Assembly (NCBI GenBank): GCA_903930435.1
Contig: CAIYYN010000029.1
Location: 1 to 64,000, forward strand
Length of the DNA stretch: 64,000 nt
DNA from: an uncultured Hyphomicrobiales bacterium
GTDB taxonomy: Bacteria; Pseudomonadota; Alphaproteobacteria; Rhizobiales; Ancalomicrobiaceae
Direction of reading: 5' to 3'
The notes under the pieces are model-generated. The model ran no database searches and had not been told where the DNA came from. It saw only the letters and a list, made by a program, of their open reading frames with translations. This document shows positions 16,599 to 24,669 of this stretch, piece after piece (the stretch's first letter is position 1; the number at the start of each line of letters is the position of its first letter). The position numbers and the translations under genes were made by a program.

Positions 16599-17465
16599 CT
16601 AAACCTTGTAGCGCCGCTCCAGTTCGTCGAATTTCGGCTTGTCGACGGCTTGTTGCCTGACTTCGAACCCGGCCAGCCTATCAGCCACCGAGGCCAGCGA
16701 TCCTGTTTCAAGCAGGGCAGCCAGAACGTCATGTGATGCCTTCAACGCAGCCTGAAGCGAGGCGTTGGCATAGAGCACGCAGCCAAAGCCGAGCTTGGCA
16801 AAGGTTGCTTGACCCAGTTCGGGCGTAAGGCCGCCGAACACGATGTTGGCCACCTGCGGCACGGACAGTGAGCGGGCAATCTGTTCGAGTTCGTCGGCGG
16901 ATTTGGGCGCTTCGACAAAGGTGACATCTGCTCCGGCCTCGATCATCGCTCCTGCCCGGTCAATTGCCGCCTGCAAGCCCAGAACGGCGCGTGCGTCGGT
17001 GCGGGCGACGATTTGCAGATCACCGTCCCGGCGGGTGTCCACGGCGGCCTTGATCTTGGCGAGCATCTCCTCAAGCGGGACGACGTCCTTGCCGGAAAAG
17101 TGTCCGCATTTCTTCGGGAACACCTGATCCTCGATCTGCAATCCTGCCGCACCGGCCCGCTCGAGCACCCTCACGGTCCGCACCATGTTGACGGCATTGC
17201 CAAATCCGGTATCGGCATCGACCAGCAATGGCAGTGCGACAGCGTCGGCGATGGCCGCGACATGATTGGCGATCTCCGTCAGCGTCGTGAGACCGATGTC
17301 GGGAGCGCCAAGAAACATGTTGGCGACACCCGCGCCGGTGACATAGACCGCTTCATACCCGAGGTCCTCAATGACCCGCGCGAACAAGCCGTTGGCGGCA
17401 CCGGCAAGGATCGGAGCCTCGCGTCTGGCCAGCATCATTTTCAGGGCAGTTGTCGGCCTAGCCAT
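16599..17465 (-). CDS. Isocitrate lyase / PEP mutase superfamily protein (first copy)
   Basis: A 288-residue TIM-barrel lyase of the superfamily that includes 2-methylisocitrate lyase, 2,3-dimethylmalate lyase, oxaloacetate hydrolase and PEP mutase. The Mg-binding LLVDADTGFGN (80-90) and the catalytic loop PKKCGHF (117-123) with its active Cys120 are present, so a C-C or C-P lyase with intact chemistry is likely. The substrate cannot be read from sequence. The gene starts 15 bp after the last ABC transporter gene and is probably in the same transcript. A second family member (20906-21820) begins the run, so the two bracket the transporter. Confidence 0.85.
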   Translation of the reverse strand: MARPTTALKMMLARREAPILAGAANGLFARVIEDLGYEAVYVTGAGVANMFLGAPDIGLTTLTEIANHVAAIADAVALPLLVDADTGFGNAVNMVRTVRVLERAGAAGLQIEDQVFPKKCGHFSGKDVVPLEEMLAKIKAAVDTRRDGDLQIVARTDARAVLGLQAAIDRAGAMIEAGADVTFVEAPKSADELEQIARSLSVPQVANIVFGGLTPELGQATFAKLGFGCVLYANASLQAALKASHDVLAALLETGSLASVADRLAGFEVRQQAVDKPKFDELERRYKV

Positions 17466-17480
17466 GCGGTTTCCTTTGCC

Positions 17481-18269
17481 TCATTTGGAACGATGTGTCA
17501 GTCGCCGACTGAGATGCAGCATCGCCATATTCGCCACGATTGCGACAATGACGATCATCGTGATGACGGACGTCGACAGGAGGACATTGTGCTGGGCTAT
17601 CCCGCTGACGAGCAGGAACCCGAGCCCTCGCTGTGACGAGAACATCTCGCCAATCAGCACACCGAGCAGGCTCAGCGAAAAGCTGATCCTGAGGCCTCCG
17701 ACGATGTCCGGCAGGCAGGCGGGCAGCAATACCCAGAGCATGGTCTGGCGACGGGACAGACGCAGGACCCGCGCCGTGCGGACCAGGACAGGTGGCAGGC
17801 TTCGTACCGCCCCAAGCGTGAACAGGACGACGGGGACGAGCCCGTGCATGACGCCGAAGGCGATCTTTGCAGAAATACCTAGCCCGAACACCAGCAGCAC
17901 GACGGGATAGAGCGTCACCTTCGGGATTGTATAGAACCCGGACAGGATCGGTTCTGCGACGTCGCTGGCGAACGGTCGGGTGCCGAAGATGAGGCCCAGC
18001 GCAAGTCCAGCCACCGCCGAGATTGCGAAGGCGATCAGAAACGCCTCAAGCGTCGCTGCTGCATTGTCCCAGAACAGCGATGTTTGCAGGAGATTGACGA
18101 GATAGGCGAGCGTCGGCAGCGGTGGTGCGACGGCAATACCAGATGTCCAGACGCCAACCGCCTGCCAGAGCAGGAGCATCAGCGCCAGCAGAATGAGAGC
18201 GTCAACCGGACGTGCCCGAGCTGGCGCTGCCTGCTTATAGGTTGGCTCATTGACGGCGCTGGTGCTCAT
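17481..18269 (-). CDS. ABC transporter permease, NitT/TauT type (second permease)
   Basis: The inner-membrane permease of a binding-protein-dependent importer of the SsuC/TauC/ThiX class. It has about six membrane segments and the EAA-like loop (RVLRLSRRQTMLWVLLPACL). Start chosen at ATG 18269, which overlaps the stop of the upstream permease by ATGA; the earlier frame start at 18305 would overlap it by 40 bp. 262 residues is normal for the class. The operon order is lyase, binding protein, ATPase, permease, permease, lyase. The transporter would need both permeases as a heterodimer. Confidence 0.88.
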   Translation of the reverse strand: MSTSAVNEPTYKQAAPARARPVDALILLALMLLLWQAVGVWTSGIAVAPPLPTLAYLVNLLQTSLFWDNAAATLEAFLIAFAISAVAGLALGLIFGTRPFASDVAEPILSGFYTIPKVTLYPVVLLVFGLGISAKIAFGVMHGLVPVVLFTLGAVRSLPPVLVRTARVLRLSRRQTMLWVLLPACLPDIVGGLRISFSLSLLGVLIGEMFSSQRGLGFLLVSGIAQHNVLLSTSVITMIVIVAIVANMAMLHLSRRLTHRSK

Positions 18270-19027
18270 CCCTTTGACCGACGGCGCCTGAGCCGCCCCT
18301 CCCACGCATAGAGGACGCCGTTGGCGACAACGGCTGTCAGCAAGACAAACAACATGATTCCGTACATGGCCCGGTTATCAAAGCTCTGATAGGCAAAGGA
18401 AATTGCAAAACCGAGGCCGCTGCCGGAGAGGATGAATTCACCGGCGATGACGCCGATCAGGGAATAACTCAGCGCCAGTTTGAAGCCGCTGAACAGGCGC
18501 GGCAACGCCGACGGCAAGATGATCCACCAAAGAGTGAGCGCCGGACCGAGACGCTGGATGCGGGCCAGTTTCAGGAGCACTGGCGGAACGCTATCCAGCC
18601 CTGAGAGTGTGCTGATGATGACCGCCGGCATCGCCGACAGGATGCCAAGTACCACCAGAGGGGCCTTGCCCAACCCAAGCAGGGCGACGAGCACGGGATA
18701 AAAGATGAAGGTCGGAACCGAGTAGTAGGACGCCAGCAGCGGATCGACCATATCGCGTAAGCGTGCAATCCGATGGATCACCGCGCCAGACAATGTGCCA
18801 ATTGCGACCGAGAGACCAAAGGCGAGGGCGATCGTCGAAAACGTCTGCACCATGCTCTCGTTCAAATCGCCCGAGCCAATGTGTTCGACCATCGATGCGA
18901 TCATGTCGCTTGGCGGAATGATCGAGTTTGGATCGACATAACCCGCACGGCACCCGAACTCGAGCAGCAGGATGGGGCCGGCCAAGACAACACTGCGCAC
19001 GATGAGCAGGGCAAGTGCACGCGTCAT
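18266..19027 (-). CDS. ABC transporter permease, NitT/TauT type (first permease)
   Basis: 253 residues with about six hydrophobic segments and the conserved permease loop (LARIQRLGPALTLWWIILPS) that contacts the ATPase. It overlaps the ATPase gene by 4 bp (ATGA), showing translational coupling. Its partner is the permease at 17481-18269. The two sequences are paralogous but distinct, which is typical of taurine/thiamine-precursor-like importers with two different membrane subunits. The substrate is unknown. Confidence 0.88.
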   Translation of the reverse strand: MTRALALLIVRSVVLAGPILLLEFGCRAGYVDPNSIIPPSDMIASMVEHIGSGDLNESMVQTFSTIALAFGLSVAIGTLSGAVIHRIARLRDMVDPLLASYYSVPTFIFYPVLVALLGLGKAPLVVLGILSAMPAVIISTLSGLDSVPPVLLKLARIQRLGPALTLWWIILPSALPRLFSGFKLALSYSLIGVIAGEFILSGSGLGFAISFAYQSFDNRAMYGIMLFVLLTAVVANGVLYAWEGRLRRRRSKG

Positions 19028-19830
19028 GATGCGCGCCCCATGGTTTTGAGCGATTCTTCGCGGAGCGATGACCAGAGGCGGGCGGTCAGCGCGCCGAAAT
19101 TCGGATCCGAGACGACCCGGCTGTCGCGGTCACGGGGCCAACCTGTTTCGACAAAATCGATGAACCGCCCAGGCCGCGCACTCATCACGCCGACACGGTC
19201 CGACAGCATGGCTGCTTCGTCGAGCGCGTGCGTGATGAGCAGGATCGTTGCGCCGGTTTCCCGCCAGAGCCGCAGCAATTCGTCGCCCATCAGCAGGCGT
19301 GTCTGCTGGTCGAGCGCACCGAAGGGTTCGTCCAGCAATATCAGGCGCGGACGCAGCACCAGTGTTCGGGCAATGCAGACCCTTTGCCGCATGCCGCCAG
19401 ACAGTTGTGCGGGGAAATGATCTATAAACTGCGCCAGACCCATGAAGCTGACGGCGTGCTCGACCCGCTCCTTGATTTCCGCGCTCGGCAGGCCAGACGT
19501 CCTGAGGCCAAACTCAACGTTCTGCCGAACGCTGAGCCAGGGCATGCTGGAGTCTTCCTGGAAGACGACGCCAATGCCGGGAGGCACTTCGCCGTTCAAG
19601 TCTGAGCCTTCGAACCTGACGCTGCCACTCGTCGGACGTGCGACGCCGCACAGCATGTCCAGCAGGGTCGACTTGCCACAACCTGAGGGGCCGACGACTG
19701 AAACGAATTCCCCCCGCGCCAGCGTCAGATCGATTGGGCCGACAGCATGGACAGCCGGTGGCCCGTCAAAGCGACGCACCACCCCCTTCAACTCCACATG
19801 CGGCTCGGTCACGGACATGGACACGGTCAT
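19024..19830 (-). CDS. ABC transporter ATP-binding protein, NitT/TauT type
   Basis: The ATPase that powers the adjacent importer. Walker A GPSGCGKST (47-55), Q-loop FQEDSSMPW (90-98), signature LSGGMRQR (143-150), Walker B LILLDEP (163-169) and H-loop LITHALDEA are all intact in 268 residues. It overlaps the binding-protein gene and the first permease gene by 4 bp each, so the transporter genes are tightly coupled. Close to SsuB/TauB/NrtD-like ATPases in form. Confidence 0.93.
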   Translation of the reverse strand: MTVSMSVTEPHVELKGVVRRFDGPPAVHAVGPIDLTLARGEFVSVVGPSGCGKSTLLDMLCGVARPTSGSVRFEGSDLNGEVPPGIGVVFQEDSSMPWLSVRQNVEFGLRTSGLPSAEIKERVEHAVSFMGLAQFIDHFPAQLSGGMRQRVCIARTLVLRPRLILLDEPFGALDQQTRLLMGDELLRLWRETGATILLITHALDEAAMLSDRVGVMSARPGRFIDFVETGWPRDRDSRVVSDPNFGALTARLWSSLREESLKTMGRAS

Positions 19831-20822
19831 TGAATGGACTGGAGTTCAGCTGGCAGATACGAGGTGTCGATATACTTCGGCCAATCGACGTCGCCCTTCT
19901 GCTGTCCGGTAATTTGCAGGCCCTCGACCATGTGGTTCATGCCGACATAATCCAGACGGCCATCGCTCCAGTAGTTTTCAGCGACGAGCCGATGGATATG
20001 CGCCCGAAACAGATCAACATTCGGGTTATTGTACGCCTTGGCGGTAATCGCGGCGGCCTCGTCCGGGTGCTCCAGCATGTAGCGCAGGCCATCACGCCGC
20101 GCGAGGATCAGGCCCTTGATGATATCAGGATGAGCCTTCGCATACTCTGCCGTCGTGATCATCACGGTCTGCATCATGCGCGGGTCCATCACGTCGCGCA
20201 CCATGAAGAGCGGCTTCACGAGTTCCGAATTCTGCGCGAGCGCCAGTTCATCGGAGAAGGCCGCATCGACTGCGCCACTGCCGACCGCCGACAGGTTGGC
20301 ACCAAGATCACCCGCCGGTACGAGCTTGACCTGTTGCGCAGTCAGGCCGTTGGCCTTCAGTGCCATCAGGATCACCATGTTGCTGACCGAACCGGGCGAC
20401 GTATAGGCGATCTGCTTGCCCGTCAGATCCTTGATGCCGGAAAGGGTTGATCCCTTCTTCACGACCCACATCTGGTCAGACACGTTCAGCACACCGCCGC
20501 CGATAATAATCAGCTTCTGGCCCGCATTGATCGCCTGCACCGCCGCCGACAGGGCTACTTCGCCAAAGGGAATACCGCCCGCGAGGGTGTTGCGAACCGC
20601 GGTGCCGCCGCCAGCCGCCGTGAGGATGCCGGTTACATCGACGCCGTTGCTTTTGAAAAAGCCTTTGTCCATAGCAACCGCATAGGGAACGCCGTAGAAC
20701 TGGCCGCCCCAATGCGTGACGGTGATCGTTTCGGCTTCCGCCTTGAGAGGCCCTGCCGTAAACGCCGACAGTGCCAGGCCGACGAACAGCCCAAATCGTA
20801 CAAGCCTATTTCCGGTAAACAT
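19827..20822 (-). CDS. ABC transporter substrate-binding protein, NMT1/ThiY-like
   Basis: The periplasmic receptor of the importer. 331 residues with a signal peptide (MFTGNRLVRFGLFVGLALSA, cleavage predicted after AEA near residue 30). The body is of the NMT1/SsuA/TauA class: THWGGQFYGVPYAVAMDKGFFK, the family opening in which the ligand usually binds near the first strand, and GKQIAYTSPGSVSNMVI. Family members bind sulfonates, taurine, nitrate, riboflavin or pyrimidine precursors; nothing in the sequence fixes the ligand. An 83-bp gap separates it from the upstream lyase gene. Confidence 0.88.
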   Translation of the reverse strand: MFTGNRLVRFGLFVGLALSAFTAGPLKAEAETITVTHWGGQFYGVPYAVAMDKGFFKSNGVDVTGILTAAGGGTAVRNTLAGGIPFGEVALSAAVQAINAGQKLIIIGGGVLNVSDQMWVVKKGSTLSGIKDLTGKQIAYTSPGSVSNMVILMALKANGLTAQQVKLVPAGDLGANLSAVGSGAVDAAFSDELALAQNSELVKPLFMVRDVMDPRMMQTVMITTAEYAKAHPDIIKGLILARRDGLRYMLEHPDEAAAITAKAYNNPNVDLFRAHIHRLVAENYWSDGRLDYVGMNHMVEGLQITGQQKGDVDWPKYIDTSYLPAELQSIQ

Positions 20823-20905
20823 GGCTTCCCCCTGTTTTTATAATTCGTTCCGTCCGTCTTGTGCGGATTTGTTGATTGACGTGAGGCTCTTGGCGATCAC
20901 GCGCG

Positions 20906-21820
20906 CTAGTCCTTGCGGCTGTCCGAGAGGCCATGCCGCTTTTCAAAGGCGTGGACCGCCGGGAATCCCATCAGCGTGTTCATGTCGGAGAAGGCCATCA
21001 TCGGTGCCTCGCTGCCAGTGCCGATACCTGCTGACTTCAGACGACCGTAGACCTTCTGCAGCGCGCCAGCCGCTGTCAGGAAGCCGGAACCGGGATAAAT
21101 GGCGATCTTGAATCCCATCGCACCCAGCTCAGACGCTGACAGATACGGCGTACGACCACCCTCGACCATATTTGCAAGCAGGGTTGCGCCCTTGAAGGTT
21201 TCGGCCACACGACGAAGCTCTTCGAGGCTTTCCGGGCTCTCGACAAAAAGCACATCGGCTCCAGCCTCCAGAAATAGCTCGGCACGTCGGAGCGCTGCGT
21301 CGAGGCCTTCGGCATAGCGTGCGTCGGTGCGCGCGACGATCAGGAAATCGCTGTTTGGGCGTGCTTCGACGGAAACGCGGATCTTTGCTGCGGCGTCTGC
21401 TGCCGGGATGACGCGGCGAAACTCCGTATGGCCGCACTTCTTCGGGAATTCCTGATCTTCGAGCTGGATTCCCGATGCGCCAGCAGCAGCATAGCCGCGT
21501 ACCGTGCGGTCAACGTTGAGCAACCCGCCATACCCGGTGTCGCCATCCGCGATGAATGGCAAATTGGCCGCTCCGGCGATGCAGCGCACGCGATCGAGCA
21601 TCTCGGTAAAGGTCGCGGTCCCGGCGTCGGCAACACCGAGCGCAGATGCGACGACACCGTAGCCGGTCATATACAGCGCTTCAAAACCGGTCGCGGCGGC
21701 CACCCGGGCTGAAATACCATCGTAGACGCCGGGAAGCGCCAGACATCCATCTCGTTGCAAAAGTGCGCGCAAGTGTGCCGGTTGAGCCAAGCCGTCCTCC
21801 CGTTCGTTTTTGTTTTGCAT
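20906..21820 (-). CDS. Isocitrate lyase / PEP mutase superfamily protein (second copy)
   Basis: The first gene of the minus-strand run. 304 residues with PFIADGDTGYGG (88-99, metal binding) and EFPKKCGHTEF (124-134) with the catalytic Cys. It resembles the copy at 16599-17465 in fold and motifs but differs in many positions, so it is a paralogue or separately acquired enzyme and not a recent duplicate. Reactions in the family include cleavage of 2-methylisocitrate, 2,3-dimethylmalate and oxaloacetate. Its promoter should lie in the 305-bp gap shared with the divergent SDR gene. Confidence 0.85.
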   Translation of the reverse strand: MQNKNEREDGLAQPAHLRALLQRDGCLALPGVYDGISARVAAATGFEALYMTGYGVVASALGVADAGTATFTEMLDRVRCIAGAANLPFIADGDTGYGGLLNVDRTVRGYAAAGASGIQLEDQEFPKKCGHTEFRRVIPAADAAAKIRVSVEARPNSDFLIVARTDARYAEGLDAALRRAELFLEAGADVLFVESPESLEELRRVAETFKGATLLANMVEGGRTPYLSASELGAMGFKIAIYPGSGFLTAAGALQKVYGRLKSAGIGTGSEAPMMAFSDMNTLMGFPAVHAFEKRHGLSDSRKD

Positions 21821-22125
21821 GACCGCTGTCGGCCTTGCTGTCTTTTTTGAAAGCGATTTCTCATCCAGGAATTTTATTCCAATTCATGCGAAATTCCTTT
21901 GGGAGGAGTGTCAGAAATTATTCCGGAAATATCAACTGCTTTGATGCGATTTGGCATTTGATTTCAGGTCATCAAGTGCATTTCGAAAGTGTTCGCCGTG
22001 TGCGCGACCGCTCAAGATTGTAATGGAGGTCCTCTTCACGCGGGCTCGCTTGAGCAGGCTGTCGAAGAAGAGTAACGCAATGACTCATCTCGTACTGTTG
22101 CGCCCGCCTTCAAAGGAGTTTGCCC
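21821..22125. other. Divergent intergenic region of the lyase/ABC and SDR/DUF2848 transcripts
   Basis: An AT-rich 305-bp gap with starts facing outward on both sides. It holds an inverted repeat at 21867-21898 (listed separately). No gene is visible in it. No regulator gene lies in the cluster, so the controlling factor must be elsewhere in the genome. Confidence 0.6.
21867..21898. promoter_or_regulatory. Candidate operator: inverted repeat AGGAATTT-N16-AAATTCCT
   Basis: A perfect 8-bp inverted repeat (21867-21874 and 21891-21898) 46 bp upstream of the lyase start, in the divergent gap. Placement and symmetry suit a dimeric repressor or activator site. The factor is unknown. Confidence 0.4.
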
Positions 22126-22917
22126 GTGAATTTGCTGTTTGACACACGCCGGGTTGTCATCATCGGGGCAAGTTCGGGTATTGGTCTTGCCACCGCGCAG
22201 CAGATGGCTGCCGAAGGGGCGTCACTCGTGATGGCAGCCCGTGATCCCGTCAAGTTAGATGCGGCAGCGGACGAGATTGCAGCGACCAGCGAGCGCCGAC
22301 CGATGACCCATTCCCTCGACCTCATGCAGACCGATGCTGCCGACGGTCTGGTGTCCTTCGTGTCCGGCCATTGGTCGGGATTGGATGCGCTCGTCGTCTC
22401 CGTGGGCGGCAGTGTGCGTGCGCCGTTTGATCAGCTGTCCGACGACGATTGGCTTGAAAACTATCATTTCAATGTGCTGTCCTGCGTCCGGGCGATCAGG
22501 GCCTGTCTACCGATGCTCAAATCAGGCAATCAGCCGGCAATCGTTCTCCTCGGATCTGCGGCTGCGAAATCACCCAATCCGCAACAGGTCATGTCCAATG
22601 TGCACAAGGCGGGATTACTAGGCCTTGTCAAAACGCTGGCCGATGAGTTTGCCCCGTTTGGCATCCGCGTCAACGCGGTCGGTCCTGGCCGCACACTGAC
22701 GCCGCTCTGGATAAACCGGGCCGCTGCAATGGCTGAAGCCCAGAACACGACGCCCGAGGCCATCATCGCTGCATTCGCCAGGGACATCCCGATGGGACGG
22801 TTCGGTCAACCGGATGAAATTGCGAGCCTTGTGACGTTTCTAGCCAGCCCGAGGGCGAGCTACATGACCGGGCAATCCATCAACGTCGATGGCGGCCTCG
22901 CGCGCGGTCTCATGTAG
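22126..22917 (+). CDS. SDR family oxidoreductase, atypical active site
   Basis: A Rossmann-fold short-chain dehydrogenase/reductase of 263 residues. The NAD(P) motif GASSGIG is at 14-20, and the C-terminal [15 protein letters not shown] is standard. In the YxxxK catalytic motif the Tyr position is occupied by Ser157 (SNVHK, 157-161), while Lys161 is kept. This resembles a divergent SDR group with SNxxRAG-type sequences, whose activity is not well defined. GTG 22126 is the start, with AAAGGAG at 22112-22118 (7-nt spacing); the TTG at 22120 is too close to that signal. It is divergent from the lyase/ABC run and followed by the DUF2848 gene after 137 bp. Confidence 0.85.
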   Translation: MNLLFDTRRVVIIGASSGIGLATAQQMAAEGASLVMAARDPVKLDAAADEIAATSERRPMTHSLDLMQTDAADGLVSFVSGHWSGLDALVVSVGGSVRAPFDQLSDDDWLENYHFNVLSCVRAIRACLPMLKSGNQPAIVLLGSAAAKSPNPQQVMSNVHKAGLLGLVKTLADEFAPFGIRVNAVGPGRTLTPLWINRAAAMAEAQNTTPEAIIAAFARDIPMGRFGQPDEIASLVTFLASPRASYMTGQSINVDGGLARGLM

Positions 22918-23054
22918 GCGGTCGACCGCCTCGCACTTCACGTATTCTCGGCAACCCGGGTCGCTGCCAGTTGATTGACCTGTGCCGAGGTGCAATCCTC
23001 GTCCAAGTGATGGGCAGGGCTGAAGCAATGCTTTGCCAGACATTGGAGAACGTC

Positions 23055-23738
23055 ATGCCCGCCTTGTCCATTTCGATCGAGCCTCGGAGCGGATCGATCA
23101 TACACACCGACATCACGGTCGAGCGGCTCAGAATTGCCGGGTGGGCAGGGCGCAACAAGAACGCGGTTCAGCATCACATTGACGAATTGGCAGCGCTGGG
23201 GATCGCGCCGCCCAGTCGGACGCCATTGTTTTACGAAGTTTCAGCAAGCCTTTTAACGACGGATCAGACAGTCGAAATTTTGGGTGAGACGTCATCGGGC
23301 GAGGTGGAACCCTTCGTCGTGTTGACATCCGAGGGGCTGCTCGTTGGCGTTGGCTCCGACCATACCGACCGGAAAGCGGAAGCCTGGAGCGTTCCACATT
23401 CCAAGCAACTCTGTGCCAAGCCGATCGGTCCGCGCTTCTGGCGTCATGCAGACGTTGCGGGGCACTGGGATCAACTCCAGCTACGCTCCTGGATCCCTTT
23501 GCCGGATGGCACTTGGCAACTCTATCAGGATGGCAGCGTCGGTTCGCTGATCGGCCCCGAGGAATTGATTGATTTGAACGGGGAGATCGCCGCTGGCACA
23601 GGCCTGTTTTGTGGCACGATCAGCGCAATTGGTGGCGTGCGACCGTCAAATGGCTTCCGGATGGAGTTGTTTGATCCTGTTATCGGCCGATCGTTGACTC
23701 ATGACTACCGCCTCAAAACTCTCTCGATCATCATATGA
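23055..23738 (+). CDS. DUF2848 family protein
   Basis: A 227-residue protein matching DUF2848 along its length: IAGWAGRNKNAVQHHIDELA, PLFYEVSASLLTT, GEASSGEVEP-like SSGEVEPFV, GVGSDHTDR, SKQLCAKPIG and ISAIGGVRPS. It is cytosolic by appearance, with no signal peptide. The biochemical role is unknown. Members are often found beside catabolic genes, as here with an SDR and the lyase/transporter run. ATG 23055 follows GGAG at 23045-23048; an open frame upstream to 22971 lacks conservation. Confidence 0.85.
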   Translation: MPALSISIEPRSGSIIHTDITVERLRIAGWAGRNKNAVQHHIDELAALGIAPPSRTPLFYEVSASLLTTDQTVEILGETSSGEVEPFVVLTSEGLLVGVGSDHTDRKAEAWSVPHSKQLCAKPIGPRFWRHADVAGHWDQLQLRSWIPLPDGTWQLYQDGSVGSLIGPEELIDLNGEIAAGTGLFCGTISAIGGVRPSNGFRMELFDPVIGRSLTHDYRLKTLSIII

Positions 23739-23786
23739 CAACCACCTAGACTTGAACCAATCCGGTGCCCATTGAACGCTGCATCC

Positions 23787-24395
23787 TTAAAGGGTGCCAG
23801 AATTCAAAATTGTTCTGATCCGCTCCTTGAGTTCCGGCAAGATCTCGGACTCGAACCAGGCGTTCTTTTTCAGCCAGATATTGTTGCGCGGACTAGGGTG
23901 CGGGAGCGGGAGCTGACTTGGCCAAACCCGTTTCCAGTTTTGTACGGTCTCTGTCAGCGACTGGCTTGCATCGATGTTCATATGCCAATCAATGGCATAT
24001 CGACCGATGACAAGCGTGAGTTCGAGTGACGGCAATTGTTGCAGCAGCCGATTACGCCAGGTGACAGCGCATTCGGGGCGGGGTGGCAGGTCTCCTGACT
24101 TGCCTGTTCCGGGATAACAGAAGCCCATCGGCAGGATGGCAATCTTGGATGGATCATAAAAGACGACTTCATCGATGCCCATCCACGCCCGCAGACGTTC
24201 ACCGCTTGGATCATCAAAAGGGATTCCGGTTTCGTGGACCTTGCGGCCCGGAGCTTGCCCCGCGATCAGTATCCGGGCGCTCGTACCCAATTGGAAGACC
24301 GGACGGGGTCCTAGCGGAAGAAAGTCCGCACAAATCGTGCAGGCGCGGGCCTGAGCGGTGATGTTATTTAATGCTGCCCAAGTGTTTTCAGTCAC
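23787..24395 (-). CDS. Uracil-DNA glycosylase family protein with 4Fe-4S-type cysteines
   Basis: Predicted DNA repair glycosylase of COG1573 type. In 202 residues it shows GQAPGRKVHETGIPFDD (46-62, the water-activating region) and LPHPSPRNN near the C-terminus (the HPS-type loop). Four cysteines at 19, 22, 93 and 109 form a C-x2-C ... C-x15-C pattern like the iron-sulfur ligands of family 4/5 enzymes. The motif residues of the active site differ from classical family 4, so the exact family and base preference are uncertain. It is convergent with the DUF2848 gene. Confidence 0.85.
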   Translation of the reverse strand: MTENTWAALNNITAQARACTICADFLPLGPRPVFQLGTSARILIAGQAPGRKVHETGIPFDDPSGERLRAWMGIDEVVFYDPSKIAILPMGFCYPGTGKSGDLPPRPECAVTWRNRLLQQLPSLELTLVIGRYAIDWHMNIDASQSLTETVQNWKRVWPSQLPLPHPSPRNNIWLKKNAWFESEILPELKERIRTILNSGTL

Positions 24396-24412
24396 TTAAC
24401 GTATAACTCTTG

Positions 24413-24442
24413 TTGACCAAGTCGGCGCGACCTTTTGATAAT
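24413..24442 (+). promoter_or_regulatory. Candidate promoter for the chemoreceptor gene
   Basis: TTGACC (24413-24418), an 18-bp spacer and GATAAT (24437-24442) lie in the gap between the divergent glycosylase and the chemoreceptor gene, about 225 bp before the chosen start. Prediction by eye. Confidence 0.35.
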
Positions 24443-24669
24443 TTTGTTCAAATTGCTAGGCTTGGGCTGCTTGAGCCACGGGTTGAAATGTAGATTAGCC
24501 GGTTTGAACACCTTACGGGACGGACGGCGTAATACAGAGAAAGAATGCTGAAATCGGTAGCCGACGCCCGCTTTCATAAAATTTAAATCATAAATAGGAC
24601 GAGTGTTATACGAGAATTAATATGTATCGGGCACGCTTTTCTCAATTAACCACGGTGTTGAGAGATCCC

